Part shown: positions 1 to 7,985 of the stretch, piece after piece
Numbering within the stretch: the first letter of the stretch is position 1
Layout: each line of letters opens with the position of its first letter
NCBI RefSeq assembly: GCF_010686765.1
Contig: NZ_JAAGWF010000003.1
Span: 124,001-188,000 of the forward strand
Length of the DNA: 64,000 nucleotides
Source: Geodermatophilus sabuli
GTDB taxonomy: Bacteria; Actinomycetota; Actinomycetes; Mycobacteriales; Geodermatophilaceae
Reading direction: 5' to 3'
Notes under the pieces: generated by a model
What the model was told of the DNA's origin: nothing
Databases searched by the model: none
What the model saw: only the letters and a program-made list of their open reading frames with translations
Program-made: the position numbers and the translations under genes

Positions 1-357
1 GTCCAGCGTGCTGACCAGCCCGACGGCCTGGAGGAGCGGCATCGGGGAGGCGGCCGACGCCCGGCGCGTCCGGCCGCCGGCGTCCGCACGGGGTGGCTCT
101 GCTGCCGACGTCAGGACCTCGCTCCTCTCCCCCGGCGCCCGCCCCGGGGCGGGCCACCGACCGCGACGGTATGCGTGGCACCCGCCGCCCGCTCGCCTCC
201 GGATCGCCCTCCCCTCCCCGGGGGCGGCGGCCGACCGGCGTGTCGATCGGCTGTGGTGCGGACGACAGCCGAGCCGGGACGATGGCGGGCGCCAGGACGG
301 TCAACGACAGGTCACCGGGTGGGCGCCACCCCCCGGGCGGCCGCCGACGGAGACGCC
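1..357. other. Left edge, no gene firmly assigned
   Basis: No convincing complete gene is visible here. On the minus strand, a frame running leftwards out of the window from about position 114 is open and ends in a plausible helix-like segment (residues MPLLQAVGLVSTLD from position 42). It could be the N-terminus of a protein encoded to the left. Its only obvious start would be a CTG near 114 behind a GAGAGGAG-like sequence, so the call is weak. The rest is GC-rich sequence upstream of the next gene. Confidence 0.3.
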
Positions 358-708
358 ATGCCGACGTACCTCGTGAACGACGCCGGTCTCGCCCACGCGC
401 GGGACCTCATCGCCGCCCGCCACTACGTCCTGCGCAGCGAGTGGGGCCGGGTGCAGCCCTCCGCCGAGGAGGAGAACGCCTTCCTCGCCCGGCACTCGTG
501 GGAGGAGTACGCCGCCTGGCACCTGGCACTCACCGACGGGGCCAACGACGGCACCAAGGGCCGGTACGCCTTCGTCTTCGGCGACTTCCGCCGCGTGCAC
601 CGGATGGGGATCATCGCCTGCCACTACCGCGCCGCGGAGTGGGGTCACAAGGAGATCGAGCTCGCCGCACACGACCTGCTGCAACTGCTCGACGCGACGC
701 GGGCCTGA
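358..708 (+). CDS. Conserved hypothetical protein, 116 aa
   Basis: A 116-residue, mostly helical, soluble protein with many Trp, Tyr and His residues (HSWEEYAAWHLAL, GIIACHYRAAEWGHKEIE). There is no signal peptide or membrane segment. ATG 358 is chosen because the protein-like composition begins there; the longer open frame upstream is rich in Pro and Arg and looks non-coding. It runs convergently with the TetR-type gene, ending 38 bases from it. I do not recognise the family. The sequence resembles short actinobacterial proteins of unknown function. Confidence 0.65.
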   Translation: MPTYLVNDAGLAHARDLIAARHYVLRSEWGRVQPSAEEENAFLARHSWEEYAAWHLALTDGANDGTKGRYAFVFGDFRRVHRMGIIACHYRAAEWGHKEIELAAHDLLQLLDATRA

Positions 709-745
709 CCGCCGGCCGCCGCGGGCTCCGGCCCGGCCGCCGCGA

Positions 746-1351
746 TCACCGTGCCGTCGGTTCGGCCGGGAGCACCAGGTCCAGCATGCGGACCAGGACC
801 TGGGCGAGGTCGCTGCCCGGATGGGTGATCCAGTGCTCGTGCGCGGCGAGCGTCCCGGCGAGGACCGCGTGGCCCACCGCCAGGGGGAAGAGCTCGTCGG
901 TGTGCGGCAGCCCGCGAGCGAACTCGGCGGCCGAGTCCCGCCACTCGGCGAACACGAGGGACGCGTGCGCCTGCAGTGCCGGCACCGTGAGGATCAGCTG
1001 GGCACGTTGCCGGGCCCACTCGTGCTCGCTCGCCGGCACGTGCAGGGCGGCCGCCACCGCGCGCGTGACGACGGCGCGGTACGGATCGCCGGGAGCCGGC
1101 TGCCGCAGCCCCTCCCGCAACCGGGCGAGTTCGGCCGGGGACTCCACGAACAGCACGTCGGCCTTGGTCGCGAAGTAGCGGAAGAAGGTGCGTCGGCTGA
1201 TCCCCGCCGCCCGGGCGATGTCCTCGATGCTGGTCTTCTCGAAGCCGATCGTCAGGAACAGGCGTTGCGCCACCGCGGCCAGCTCGTGCGCGGTGGTCGC
1301 GGCCGGGCGGCCACCGCGCTCGCCGGCCTCGGGCCTCCACCGTTCCTGCAT
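746..1351 (-). CDS. TetR-family regulator of the MftR type
   Basis: 201 residues. The N-terminal helix-turn-helix covers roughly residues 20-60 (GFEKTSIEDIARAAGISRRT, then FFRYFATKADVLF). The C-terminal ligand domain carries signatures typical of MftR, the mycofactocin-system repressor: RAQLILTVPALQAHASLVFAEWR and AVGHAVLAGTLAAHEHW. MftR of mycobacteria is a TetR protein reported to bind acyl-CoAs. The gene is divergent from two mycofactocin-type SDR genes, with a strong palindrome between them, so it very probably represses those SDRs and possibly itself. ATG 1351 is preferred over an upstream ATG at 1420, which would overlap the operator. No mycofactocin biosynthesis genes are in the window, so this is an MftR paralogue or a dispersed regulon member. 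Confidence 0.85.
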   Translation of the reverse strand: MQERWRPEAGERGGRPAATTAHELAAVAQRLFLTIGFEKTSIEDIARAAGISRRTFFRYFATKADVLFVESPAELARLREGLRQPAPGDPYRAVVTRAVAAALHVPASEHEWARQRAQLILTVPALQAHASLVFAEWRDSAAEFARGLPHTDELFPLAVGHAVLAGTLAAHEHWITHPGSDLAQVLVRMLDLVLPAEPTAR

Positions 1352-1400
1352 GCCGTGATGGTGCCCGAGGTGTCCGCGACGGGTCGCCCCCGACACTTTT

Positions 1401-1423
1401 GTTGTGACACCTGGTGTCATAAC
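1401..1423. promoter_or_regulatory. 23-bp near-perfect palindrome, probable TetR operator
   Basis: The core TGACACC-T-GGTGTCA (1405-1419) is a perfect 7-1-7 inverted repeat. Outer arms GTT (1401-1403) and AAC (1421-1423) extend the symmetry, with one mismatched pair (1404/1420). It lies between the divergent regulator and the first SDR, 60 bases before the SDR start. This is the usual place for a TetR-family autoregulatory operator. Confidence 0.8.
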
Positions 1424-1482
1424 CTGCGATGCACGTCACAGCGCGGCTCGCGGAGCCGGTCGTCCGATCAGGAGGAACTGCG

Positions 1483-2319
1483 ATGGGCAAGCTCGAGGGC
1501 AAGGTCGCCTTCATCACCGGTGCGGCTCGCGGTCAGGGCCGCAGCCACGCCCTCCGGCTGGCGCAGGAGGGCGCGGACATCATCGCCGTCGACCTCCTGG
1601 GCACGGTGGGGACGGTCGGGTACCCGCTGGCGACGCAGGAGGACATGGACGAGACCGTCCGCCAGGTCGAGGCGCTCGACCGCCGGATCGTCGCCAGCAA
1701 GGCCGACGTCCGGGACACCGCCGGGCTCCGGGCCGCGGTGGACGACGGCGTCGCCCAGCTCGGCCGGCTGGACATCGTGCTGGCCAACGCCGGGATCGCC
1801 AGCTTCGCGCCGGTCGACGAGATGACCGACGAGATGTGGGACGACATGATCGACATCAACCTCACCGGGGTGTTCAAGACGGTGCGGGCCGCCGTCCCCC
1901 ACCTGAAGGCGGGCGGCAACGGCGGAGCCATCGTGCTGACCAGCTCCACCGCCGGCATCAAGGGCCTGGCCAACCTGGCGCACTACGTCGCCGCCAAGCA
2001 CGGCGTCGTCGGTCTGGTGAAGACGCTGGCCAACGAACTGGCGCCGCACATGATCCGGGTGAACTCGGTGCACCCGACCTCGGTGGACACCACGATGATC
2101 CACAACGAGCAGACGTACGCCGCCTTCCGACCGGACAAGGCGCCGGCCGACGTCACCCGGGACGACGTCGGCGAGGCCTTCCAGAGCCTGAACGCGCTGC
2201 CGATCCAGTGGGTGGAGCCGGTCGACATCAGCAACGCGATCCTGTGGCTGGTCAGCGACGACGCGCGCTACGTCACCGGGGTCCAGCTCCCGGTCGACGC
2301 TGGGTCGGTGATCAAGTGA
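1483..2319 (+). CDS. Mycofactocin-dependent SDR-family oxidoreductase (carveol-dehydrogenase-like), copy 1
   Basis: A 278-residue short-chain dehydrogenase. The cofactor motif TGAARGQG is at residues 12-19, followed by RSHALRLAQEGADIIAVD, which is the hallmark of the mycofactocin-coupled SDR subfamily that keeps its NAD(H) tightly bound. The subfamily's insertion after the first Rossmann strands (ETVRQVEALDRRIVASKADV) is present. NAG, Ser155, Tyr168 and Lys172 form the active site. An AGGAGG ribosome site sits just before ATG 1483. The stop codon overlaps the next start by one base, so the pair is co-translated. The substrate is probably an alcohol (terpenoid, alicyclic or aryl), not identifiable from sequence; carveol dehydrogenase is the best-known relative. 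Confidence 0.88.
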   Translation: MGKLEGKVAFITGAARGQGRSHALRLAQEGADIIAVDLLGTVGTVGYPLATQEDMDETVRQVEALDRRIVASKADVRDTAGLRAAVDDGVAQLGRLDIVLANAGIASFAPVDEMTDEMWDDMIDINLTGVFKTVRAAVPHLKAGGNGGAIVLTSSTAGIKGLANLAHYVAAKHGVVGLVKTLANELAPHMIRVNSVHPTSVDTTMIHNEQTYAAFRPDKAPADVTRDDVGEAFQSLNALPIQWVEPVDISNAILWLVSDDARYVTGVQLPVDAGSVIK

Positions 2320-3164
2320 TGGCCGGTCGCATGGAGGGCAAGGTCGCCTTCATCACCGGTGCCGCCCGGGGGCAGGGGCGGAGCCACGCGGTCCGGCTCG
2401 CGCAGGAGGGCGCCGACATCATCGCCGTGGACATCTGCGCGCCCATCGACAGCGTCACTCCCGCCTTCTACCCGGGCGCCACGGCGGAGGATCTCGCGGA
2501 GACCGTCCGCCAGGTGGAGGCACTGGACCGACGGATCGTCGCCCGGCAGGCCGACGTGCGGGACGTCGCCGCCCTCCAGAAGGCCGTCGACGAGGGGGTG
2601 GCCGAACTGGGCAGGCTCGACGCCGTGATCGCCAACGCCGGCATCTTCACCTTCGGCACGAACACCCACGAGGTCCCCGAGCAGTCCTGGGCAGACCTGA
2701 TGGACGTCAACGTCACCGGGGTCTGGCACACCGTGAAGGTCGCCACCCCGGCGCTCCTGGCCACCGGGCGGGGCGGCTCCATCACGTTGATCAGCTCGCT
2801 GGCCGGCTTCAAGGGGCTGGCCAACGTCGCGGCGTACACGACGACCAAGCACGGCATCGTCGGGCTGATGAAGGTGCTGGCCAACGAGATGGGACCGCAC
2901 GGCATCCGGGTGAACACCATCCACCCCAACGCCATCGACACCCCGATGGTGAAGAACGAGACGACGTACAAGCTGTTCCGGCCGGACCTGGAGCACCCGA
3001 CGCTGGCCGACGCCGAGCCGTCGTTCGCCGGGCTGAACCCCTTCGGGATCGGGTTCATCGATCCGGTGCACGTCTCGAACGCCGTCCTGTTCCTCGCCTC
3101 CGACGAGGCGGTGTACGTCTCCGGCACCCAGTTGTCGGTCGATGCGGGGGCCGCCGTCCTGTGA
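2319..3164 (+). CDS. Mycofactocin-dependent SDR-family oxidoreductase, copy 2
   Basis: 281 residues, a paralogue of the preceding SDR with the same TGAARGQGRSHAVRLAQEGAD start, the same linker (ETVRQVEALDRRIVARQADV) and catalytic Ser160, Tyr173 and Lys177. The start ATG 2319 overlaps the upstream TGA (TGATG), so the two are translationally coupled. The second Rossmann loop differs (CAPIDSVTPAFYPGATAEDL against LLGTVGTVGYPLATQEDM), as does the region before the last helix, so substrate range probably differs or the two may form hetero-oligomers. A strong hairpin follows the stop codon. Confidence 0.87.
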   Translation: MAGRMEGKVAFITGAARGQGRSHAVRLAQEGADIIAVDICAPIDSVTPAFYPGATAEDLAETVRQVEALDRRIVARQADVRDVAALQKAVDEGVAELGRLDAVIANAGIFTFGTNTHEVPEQSWADLMDVNVTGVWHTVKVATPALLATGRGGSITLISSLAGFKGLANVAAYTTTKHGIVGLMKVLANEMGPHGIRVNTIHPNAIDTPMVKNETTYKLFRPDLEHPTLADAEPSFAGLNPFGIGFIDPVHVSNAVLFLASDEAVYVSGTQLSVDAGAAVL

Positions 3165-3175
3165 GGCGGCCCGTC

Positions 3176-3204
3176 GGGACGGCGGTCGGCCCGGCCGCCG
3201 TCCC
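3176..3204 (+). terminator. Hairpin terminator after the SDR pair
   Basis: A 10-bp perfect stem GGGACGGCGG / CCGCCGTCCC with a 9-base loop, 11 bases after the SDR stop. No T-run follows. It separates the SDR operon from the AAA+ gene and argues that the ATPase start lies downstream of it. Confidence 0.6.
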
Positions 3205-3246
3205 CTCCCCGATAGGCCCCGCAAGCACCAGCCCGAGGAGCACGTC

Positions 3247-4245
3247 CTGACCGAGCACATCGCACATCCCACCGGGGACGACCCGGTCGTCACCGGCCAC
3301 CGGGTCACCTTCGACGACGGCGCGCACGTCCGCGCGATCCGCACCCGCGTGGCTCGCCACCTGGTGGGCCGCACCGGGGAGCTGGACCTGCTGCTGGCCG
3401 CGGTCGCCGCCGGCCGCGACGTCCTCCTCGAGGGACCGCCGGGGACGTCGAAGTCGACGCTGCTCCGCTCGATCACCGCCGAGTGGGGCATCCCGCTGGT
3501 CTTCGTCGAGGGCAACGCCGACCTGACCCCCACCCGGCTCGTGGGGCACCACGACCCGGCCCGGGTGCTGCGCGAGGACTACTCGCCGGAGAACTTCGTG
3601 CCCGGTCCGCTGGTCGAGGCCATGCGCTCCGGGGGTTTCCTCTACGTGGAGGAGTTCAACCGGGCGCCCGAGGACACCCTCAACACCCTGCTGACGGCGA
3701 TGGCCGAGCGGCGGATCACCGTCCCTCGGGTGGGGACGGTCGAGGCGGCGGCGAGCTTCCGGGTCATCGCCTCGATGAACCCCTACGACACGATCGGGAC
3801 CACCCGGCTGTCGACGTCGGTGCACGACCGGCTGTGCCGGCTGGCGATCGGCTACCAGGACGCCGAGGCCGAGCGGGGCATCGTCGCCCGCCGGACCGGG
3901 CTGGGGTCCCCGCGGCTGGTCGCGGACGCGGTGGCGCTCACCCGGGCCACCCGGGAGCGCGAGGACCTGCGGCAGGGCAGCAGCGTGCGCGGCGCGATCG
4001 ACGTCGCGCTGGTCGCCGCCCAGCTGGCCGCCATCCGCGAGGTGCCGCTCCCGGACGACCCGTCGGTCGCGCCGCCGCGCGGCCTGCCCGAGGAGTACAC
4101 GGCCGTCGTCCTGGACGCGATGCTGCTGGCGCTGTCCGGCAGGGTCTTCCTCGACGAGACGCTGGAGACGACCCCGGAGAGGGTGCTCCGCGAGATCTGG
4201 GAGGACCACTTCCTGCTCTCCCCGGCCGCGGCGGAGCCCGGTTGA
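3247..4245 (+). CDS. MoxR-family AAA+ ATPase
   Basis: About 332 residues. Walker A GPPGTSKST is at residues 63-71, Walker B FLYVEEFNRAPEDTLNTLL follows, then sensor-type AFRVIASMNPYD-like residues (ASFRVIASMNPYDTIGTTRL). MoxR ATPases act with VWA proteins as chaperones that insert cofactors into or activate metallo- and quinoprotein dehydrogenases. Conventional starts are ATG 3142 (overlapping the SDR and upstream of a hairpin) or GTG 3349 (inside the domain). A CTG at 3247, six bases after GAGGAG and at the onset of protein-like sequence, is preferred but unproven. It is followed after 6 bases by the VWA gene, the usual MoxR-VWA pair. Confidence 0.8.
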   Translation: MTEHIAHPTGDDPVVTGHRVTFDDGAHVRAIRTRVARHLVGRTGELDLLLAAVAAGRDVLLEGPPGTSKSTLLRSITAEWGIPLVFVEGNADLTPTRLVGHHDPARVLREDYSPENFVPGPLVEAMRSGGFLYVEEFNRAPEDTLNTLLTAMAERRITVPRVGTVEAAASFRVIASMNPYDTIGTTRLSTSVHDRLCRLAIGYQDAEAERGIVARRTGLGSPRLVADAVALTRATREREDLRQGSSVRGAIDVALVAAQLAAIREVPLPDDPSVAPPRGLPEEYTAVVLDAMLLALSGRVFLDETLETTPERVLREIWEDHFLLSPAAAEPG

Positions 4246-4251
4246 AGAGCC

Positions 4252-5241
4252 GTGGACGCCGACTCCCCGGTGACCCGGCGCGACCGTCCGGGAGCGCGGG
4301 CAGCGGGGATGCGGCCGCTCCGGCGCAGGCCCAAGCAGCTCACCGAGCAACCGCTGCTCTACGAGCCGTCGCGCGGCGGCGCCGGCATGGCCCTGTCCTC
4401 CGGGGACCGGCGGCGGGCGCGGACGGCGGCGACCCGCACCGGCGGGACGGCGTCCGGCACGACCGACGAGCCGGCCGACCTGATCGCGCTGGCCGACCTG
4501 GCCACCGAGAGCGCGGCCGACCAGCTGACCCGGGCCCGCGCCCGGCAGATCGCCCGCCGGCTCGCGGTGCCGCGCCCGCCGCGCGACCAGCGCCCCCGCC
4601 GCGGCGTGGGCGAGCTGGCCAGCCTGTCCTGGAGCGGGGGCTCCGACGAGCTGGACCTGGAGCGCACGCTCGAGGCGATCGCCGGCATCCCCCACCCGGC
4701 GGGCACCGACCTGGTGGTGCGCGAGCGGGTGCGGCAGCGGCGCTCGGTCGTGCTGGTCGTGGACGTCTCGGGGTCCATGAGGGGCGAGCGGGTGCGGACG
4801 GCGGCGGCCACGGTGGGCGCCCTGGCCGGCGAACTGGCCCGCGACTCCCTCGCCGTCGTCGCCTTCTGGTCCGACGCCGCGGTGCTGGTGCGGATGGGCG
4901 AGCAGGTCGCGCCGCTGGCCGTCCTGGAGCTGCTCCTGCGGGTACCGGCCCAGGGACTGACCAACGTGTCCTTCGCGCTGGAGACCGCGGCCCGTCAGCT
5001 GGACGGGGTCCCGCCGCGTGACGCCCGCGTGCTGCTGCTGTCCGACTGCGTGCACAACGCCGGACCCGACCCCCGGCTGACCGCGGCCCGGCTGCCCCGG
5101 CTCGACGTCCTGCTGGACACCTCCGGGGAGCAGGACGTCGAGCTCGGCCGCGACCTCGCCCGGCTCGGTCGCGGCCGGGCCCGGCTGGTGCGCGACCACC
5201 GGGACGTCGCGGTGGCGCTCACCGCCGTCTTCACCGACTGA
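4252..5241 (+). CDS. VWA-domain protein (CoxE-like partner of MoxR)
   Basis: 329 residues. The N-terminal half is basic and Arg-rich and unassigned. The C-terminal von Willebrand A domain carries the MIDAS motif DVSGS at residues 171-175, preceded by RRSVVLVV, with later metal-site residues in TNVSFALETA and LLLSDC. GTG 4252 follows the ATPase stop by 6 bases, so the genes form one unit. In CoxD/CoxE, MxaR/MxaC and RavA/ViaA pairs the VWA protein binds the client and the ATPase remodels it. Proximity to mycofactocin SDRs suggests, but does not show, a role in maturing such dehydrogenases or another dehydrogenase nearby. Confidence 0.82.
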   Translation: MDADSPVTRRDRPGARAAGMRPLRRRPKQLTEQPLLYEPSRGGAGMALSSGDRRRARTAATRTGGTASGTTDEPADLIALADLATESAADQLTRARARQIARRLAVPRPPRDQRPRRGVGELASLSWSGGSDELDLERTLEAIAGIPHPAGTDLVVRERVRQRRSVVLVVDVSGSMRGERVRTAAATVGALAGELARDSLAVVAFWSDAAVLVRMGEQVAPLAVLELLLRVPAQGLTNVSFALETAARQLDGVPPRDARVLLLSDCVHNAGPDPRLTAARLPRLDVLLDTSGEQDVELGRDLARLGRGRARLVRDHRDVAVALTAVFTD

Positions 5242-5264
5242 CCGGGTCGGACCGGCCCGGTCAG
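5238..5264 (+). terminator. Hairpin overlapping the VWA stop codon
   Basis: A 9-bp perfect stem CTGACCGGG / CCCGGTCAG with a 9-base loop. The left arm contains the stop codon of the VWA gene, a compact actinobacterial-type terminator. Confidence 0.65.
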
Positions 5265-5525
5265 CGCGGCTCGCCCTGCACCCGTGGCCGCTCCACCACA
5301 CACCGCGACCTCGGTCACGGCGCGCGGGACGGCTCCGCCGGCCGGACCGGTCGCGTACGGTCCGGCGATGCCGCTGAGGGGGAACAGCAGAGGACGCCGG
5401 CGTGGGCCTGGGAGGACGGCGACCCGCGGGCGACCGGCACCCTCCGGTTGGCCGAGCGGCCGTCGCCGTGCGCTCCGCCACCCGGTGCCGGCCGCCCTCC
5501 GTGGCCGCCGTCCCCGTCGCTCCCG

Positions 5526-6263
5526 GTGATCCCCCTGGGCCCGCTGGACCCCCAGCCGGCCGGGTTCCCCGGCTGCATGTCCTGTCCGTACCGCACGACC
5601 GGCACCCCGGCGGTCTGCTTCACCTGCGCCAACGGCGGGGCCGCGACGGTCCCCACGGCGGCCTGCCCGGTGTGCGGTCAGGAACTCGGGGACGACGACC
5701 GGTGCCCGAACACCGTGTGCACCCTCGACGACCGCTGGTTCTCCCGCGTCCTCACCGCGTGCGAGCGCCCGGAGGAGATGTGGGCCGCCGTCTGGCAGTA
5801 CAAGTACGACCAGGACCGCGCGTGGGCGCCGATCCTGGGGCGCATCCTGGTCGGCTTCCTCGAGCAGAACCGGGCGGACCTGGCCCGCTACGACCTCATC
5901 ACGGCCGGGGCGCTCTACGTGGGGCCCCGAGCCAGGCGGCTCTGGGACACGCTCCGGCTCATCCTCGACGGAGCGCAGGCCGCCGGACCCGACTGGCCCT
6001 TCGTCCCCGACCTGATCACCAAGTCCGGTCCGACCGGGCAGTTCCTGGGCCGGAGCGTGGCCACCCGGCGGGCCATCGCCGAGCACTCGCTCCGGCCGGC
6101 GCTCGCGGTGCCCAGACCCGACCTGGTCGCCGGCCGACGCATCCTCGTCCTGGACGACGTCTACTCCGAGGGCTTCACGCTGCGCGAGATGGCCCGCGTG
6201 CTGATGGATGCCGGGGCCGCCGAGGTGGCGGGGCTGGTGCTCGCCCGCAGGAAGGGCGGCTGA
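5526..6263 (+). CDS. Phosphoribosyltransferase-fold protein with N-terminal zinc ribbons (ComF-like)
   Basis: About 245 residues. Two Cys-pair clusters at the N-terminus (CMSCPYRTT...CFTC and CPVCGQELGDDDRCPNTVC) look like zinc ribbons. The C-terminal half has the PRPP-binding signature of type I phosphoribosyltransferases, ILVLDDVYSEGFTLREMARVL. This layout matches ComFC/GntX-like proteins, whose role ranges from DNA uptake to unknown. Starts at TTG 5448, GTG 5526 or ATG 5578 are possible; 5526 is chosen because upstream residues are Pro/Arg-rich. No other competence genes are nearby. It is convergent with the phosphatase gene. Confidence 0.65.
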   Translation: MIPLGPLDPQPAGFPGCMSCPYRTTGTPAVCFTCANGGAATVPTAACPVCGQELGDDDRCPNTVCTLDDRWFSRVLTACERPEEMWAAVWQYKYDQDRAWAPILGRILVGFLEQNRADLARYDLITAGALYVGPRARRLWDTLRLILDGAQAAGPDWPFVPDLITKSGPTGQFLGRSVATRRAIAEHSLRPALAVPRPDLVAGRRILVLDDVYSEGFTLREMARVLMDAGAAEVAGLVLARRKGG

Positions 6264-6294
6264 CCGGGTCCCTGCCGCGCCGTCGGCTCGCCGG

Positions 6295-7002
6295 TCACGC
6301 GTCGGCTGCGGGCGCCTCGCCGGGCAGCGGCACGGCGTCGTGGGGCGGCGGGACGGGCGGTCCGCCGCCGGCCAGGTGGCCGGCGTCGTTGTAGGAGACC
6401 AGCGTCCACTCCGGACCGCGGGCGGGTGCCGGCCGGTGCCGCCAGTGGGTGAGGCTGGTGTTCAGCGGCGCGCAGTCGACCCGGTTCCCGCTCGCTCCCA
6501 CGCCGAACGCCAGCGCGAACGACGCCTCCACGATCCCGGCGTGACAGACGGCGACCACCGTCTCGTCCCGGTGCCGGGCGACGAGACGGGACAGTGCCCC
6601 ACCGGCGCGGGCCAGGAACGTCGCCCAGCTCTCCCCACCCGGGGAGAACACGCGGTGCGGGTCCCACGTCCCCGGTTCCTCGCCGGCGCGGTAGCGGGAC
6701 CGCCACTGGTCGACGGTCAGGCCGTCGGCCTCCCCGGGACGCAGCTCGTGCAGCCCGTCGTCGGGCAGCACCGGCAGGCCCAGCGCCCGCGCCACGTACT
6801 CGGCGGTCTCCAGCGCCCGCGGCAGGGTGCTGGACACCAGCCGGTCGGCGCGCATCCGCTGCTCCGCCAGCCGTTCCTCCAGCAGGCGGGCCTGGGCACG
6901 TCCCCGGGGAGTCAGGCCCGGGTCACCCCGCATCCCGCCGATCAGCGGCTCGACGTTCGCCACGGCCTCGCCGTGCCGCACCAGGTACAACTCGGTCGCC
7001 AC
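6295..7002 (-). CDS. Histidine phosphatase family protein (phosphoglycerate-mutase fold)
   Basis: 235 residues. The catalytic RHGEA motif (LYLVRHGEAVANVEP) is near residue 9. SSTLPRALETAEYVA, LHELRPGEADGLT and VAVCHAGIVEA supply the second Arg, Glu and His of the active site. GTG 7002 is chosen because it sits directly before this motif and follows GAGGGGAG; the open frame upstream is not protein-like. The substrate is not predictable (phosphosugar, phosphohistidine or similar). The C-terminus is extended and Pro-rich. Confidence 0.85.
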   Translation of the reverse strand: MATELYLVRHGEAVANVEPLIGGMRGDPGLTPRGRAQARLLEERLAEQRMRADRLVSSTLPRALETAEYVARALGLPVLPDDGLHELRPGEADGLTVDQWRSRYRAGEEPGTWDPHRVFSPGGESWATFLARAGGALSRLVARHRDETVVAVCHAGIVEASFALAFGVGASGNRVDCAPLNTSLTHWRHRPAPARGPEWTLVSYNDAGHLAGGGPPVPPPHDAVPLPGEAPAADA

Positions 7003-7355
7003 CAGGCACTCCCCTCGAGGAGCCCGGCGGCCCCGCCGGCACAGCGTTTCCCACGGCCCGGCGCACTCCCGCGGCGGGGTCGCGCACCCGACGGTCGGCC
7101 AGGCCCCGACGGTCGTACCCGGAGGACACGGACGGGCCGGTACGCGGCCACGAGGAACGCGGTCGCCACCGTCCGGCAGCGCTCCCCCGCGCCGGCCGCC
7201 GGCGGTCGTCGGGTAGCCGTGCGAGCGGTAGGGCGCAGCGAGCGTCCGCGGGTCGAAGGCCAGGACCAGCGCCTCGCCGTCCCGGTCGGAGGACAGCGGC
7301 ACGACGTCTGGACTCCTGACCGGCCCGGACGACCTGCCCGGCCTAGGGTGGCCGG
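7003..7355. other. Intergenic region between divergent genes
   Basis: 353 bases between the phosphatase start and the zinc-ribbon gene start. It must hold both promoters. Short segments of the minus-strand frame look vaguely protein-like (for example VVPLSSDRDGEALVLAFDPR) but have no start or ribosome site. I assign no gene. Confidence 0.4.
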
Positions 7356-7559
7356 GTGTTCTTCCTCTTCGGCTTCGGCACCAAGCAGCAGGACCTCGGT
7401 CCCGGGGAGGTCCGCACCTGCCCACGCTGCGGCAACACCACACCGTGGGCGCGAGTCAGGCAGGTCAAGCAGTTCACGGTCTTCTTCGTGCCCATCGCCC
7501 GGTGGGGACGCCAGCAGCTCGAGGTCTGCGGGATCTGCGGCACCGCCGTCGAGGTGTGA
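7356..7559 (+). CDS. Small zinc-ribbon protein
   Basis: 67 residues with two CxxC pairs (CPRCGNTTPWARVRQ and CGICG), a hydrophobic start MFFLFGFGTK, and the pattern VKQFTVFFVPIARWG between the pairs. This is the common actinobacterial zinc-ribbon protein of unknown function, possibly membrane-associated through its hydrophobic segments. GTG 7356 is used. It is followed by a GC-rich inverted repeat (GCCGGTC at 7571, GACCGGC at 7597) that may end its transcript. Confidence 0.7.
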   Translation: MFFLFGFGTKQQDLGPGEVRTCPRCGNTTPWARVRQVKQFTVFFVPIARWGRQQLEVCGICGTAVEV

Positions 7560-7682
7560 GCCCCGCCTGGGCCGGTCGCCGGCTCCGGCGGCCGCGGACC
7601 GGCAGGTCCCTGCACTCTTGTCACCCTGCGGCGTGTGCCCGATCGTGGACGTCGAGGCAGCGCGACACCAGGGGGTAGAGGC

Positions 7683-7889
7683 ATGACGACTCCACGATCC
7701 ACGTCGGCGGAGCACCCCGAGGTCCCTCCACCGACCGGAGACGCGGTCCCCGACACGACCCGGCCGGACGAGGCCGTCCAGAACCCCGACGCACAGGGCG
7801 ACGACCATCCCACCGCCGTCTTCGCGGACGCGGAGCGGGCCGACGTCGCCGCGGACGAGGTCGACGCGGCGCGCCGGCACCACCGCTAG
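7683..7889 (+). CDS. Small acidic, probably disordered protein
   Basis: 68 residues, rich in Asp, Glu, Ala, Pro and Thr, with a basic end (DAARRHHR). There is no signal peptide, membrane segment or recognisable domain. ATG 7683 follows a GTAGAGG-like site. Similar tiny acidic proteins are common in this group of organisms. Function unknown. Confidence 0.45.
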   Translation: MTTPRSTSAEHPEVPPPTGDAVPDTTRPDEAVQNPDAQGDDHPTAVFADAERADVAADEVDAARRHHR

Positions 7890-7985
7890 GACCGCACCGC
7901 GACGCAGTCGGCCGGGCACCGGTGGCCGCTCGGTGGCCGTGGTCTCCCCGAAGCGGGCGAGGGCACTGGCCGATCGACACCGGCC

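Noticed and set aside
3142..3246. N-terminal extension of the MoxR protein to ATG 3142
   Set aside because: It would overlap the SDR gene, cross a terminator hairpin and add Pro/Arg-rich residues unlike the family.
6261..6297. TGACCGG/CCGGTCA inverted repeat between convergent genes as a terminator
   Set aside because: A 7-bp stem with a 23-base loop is too weak to support.
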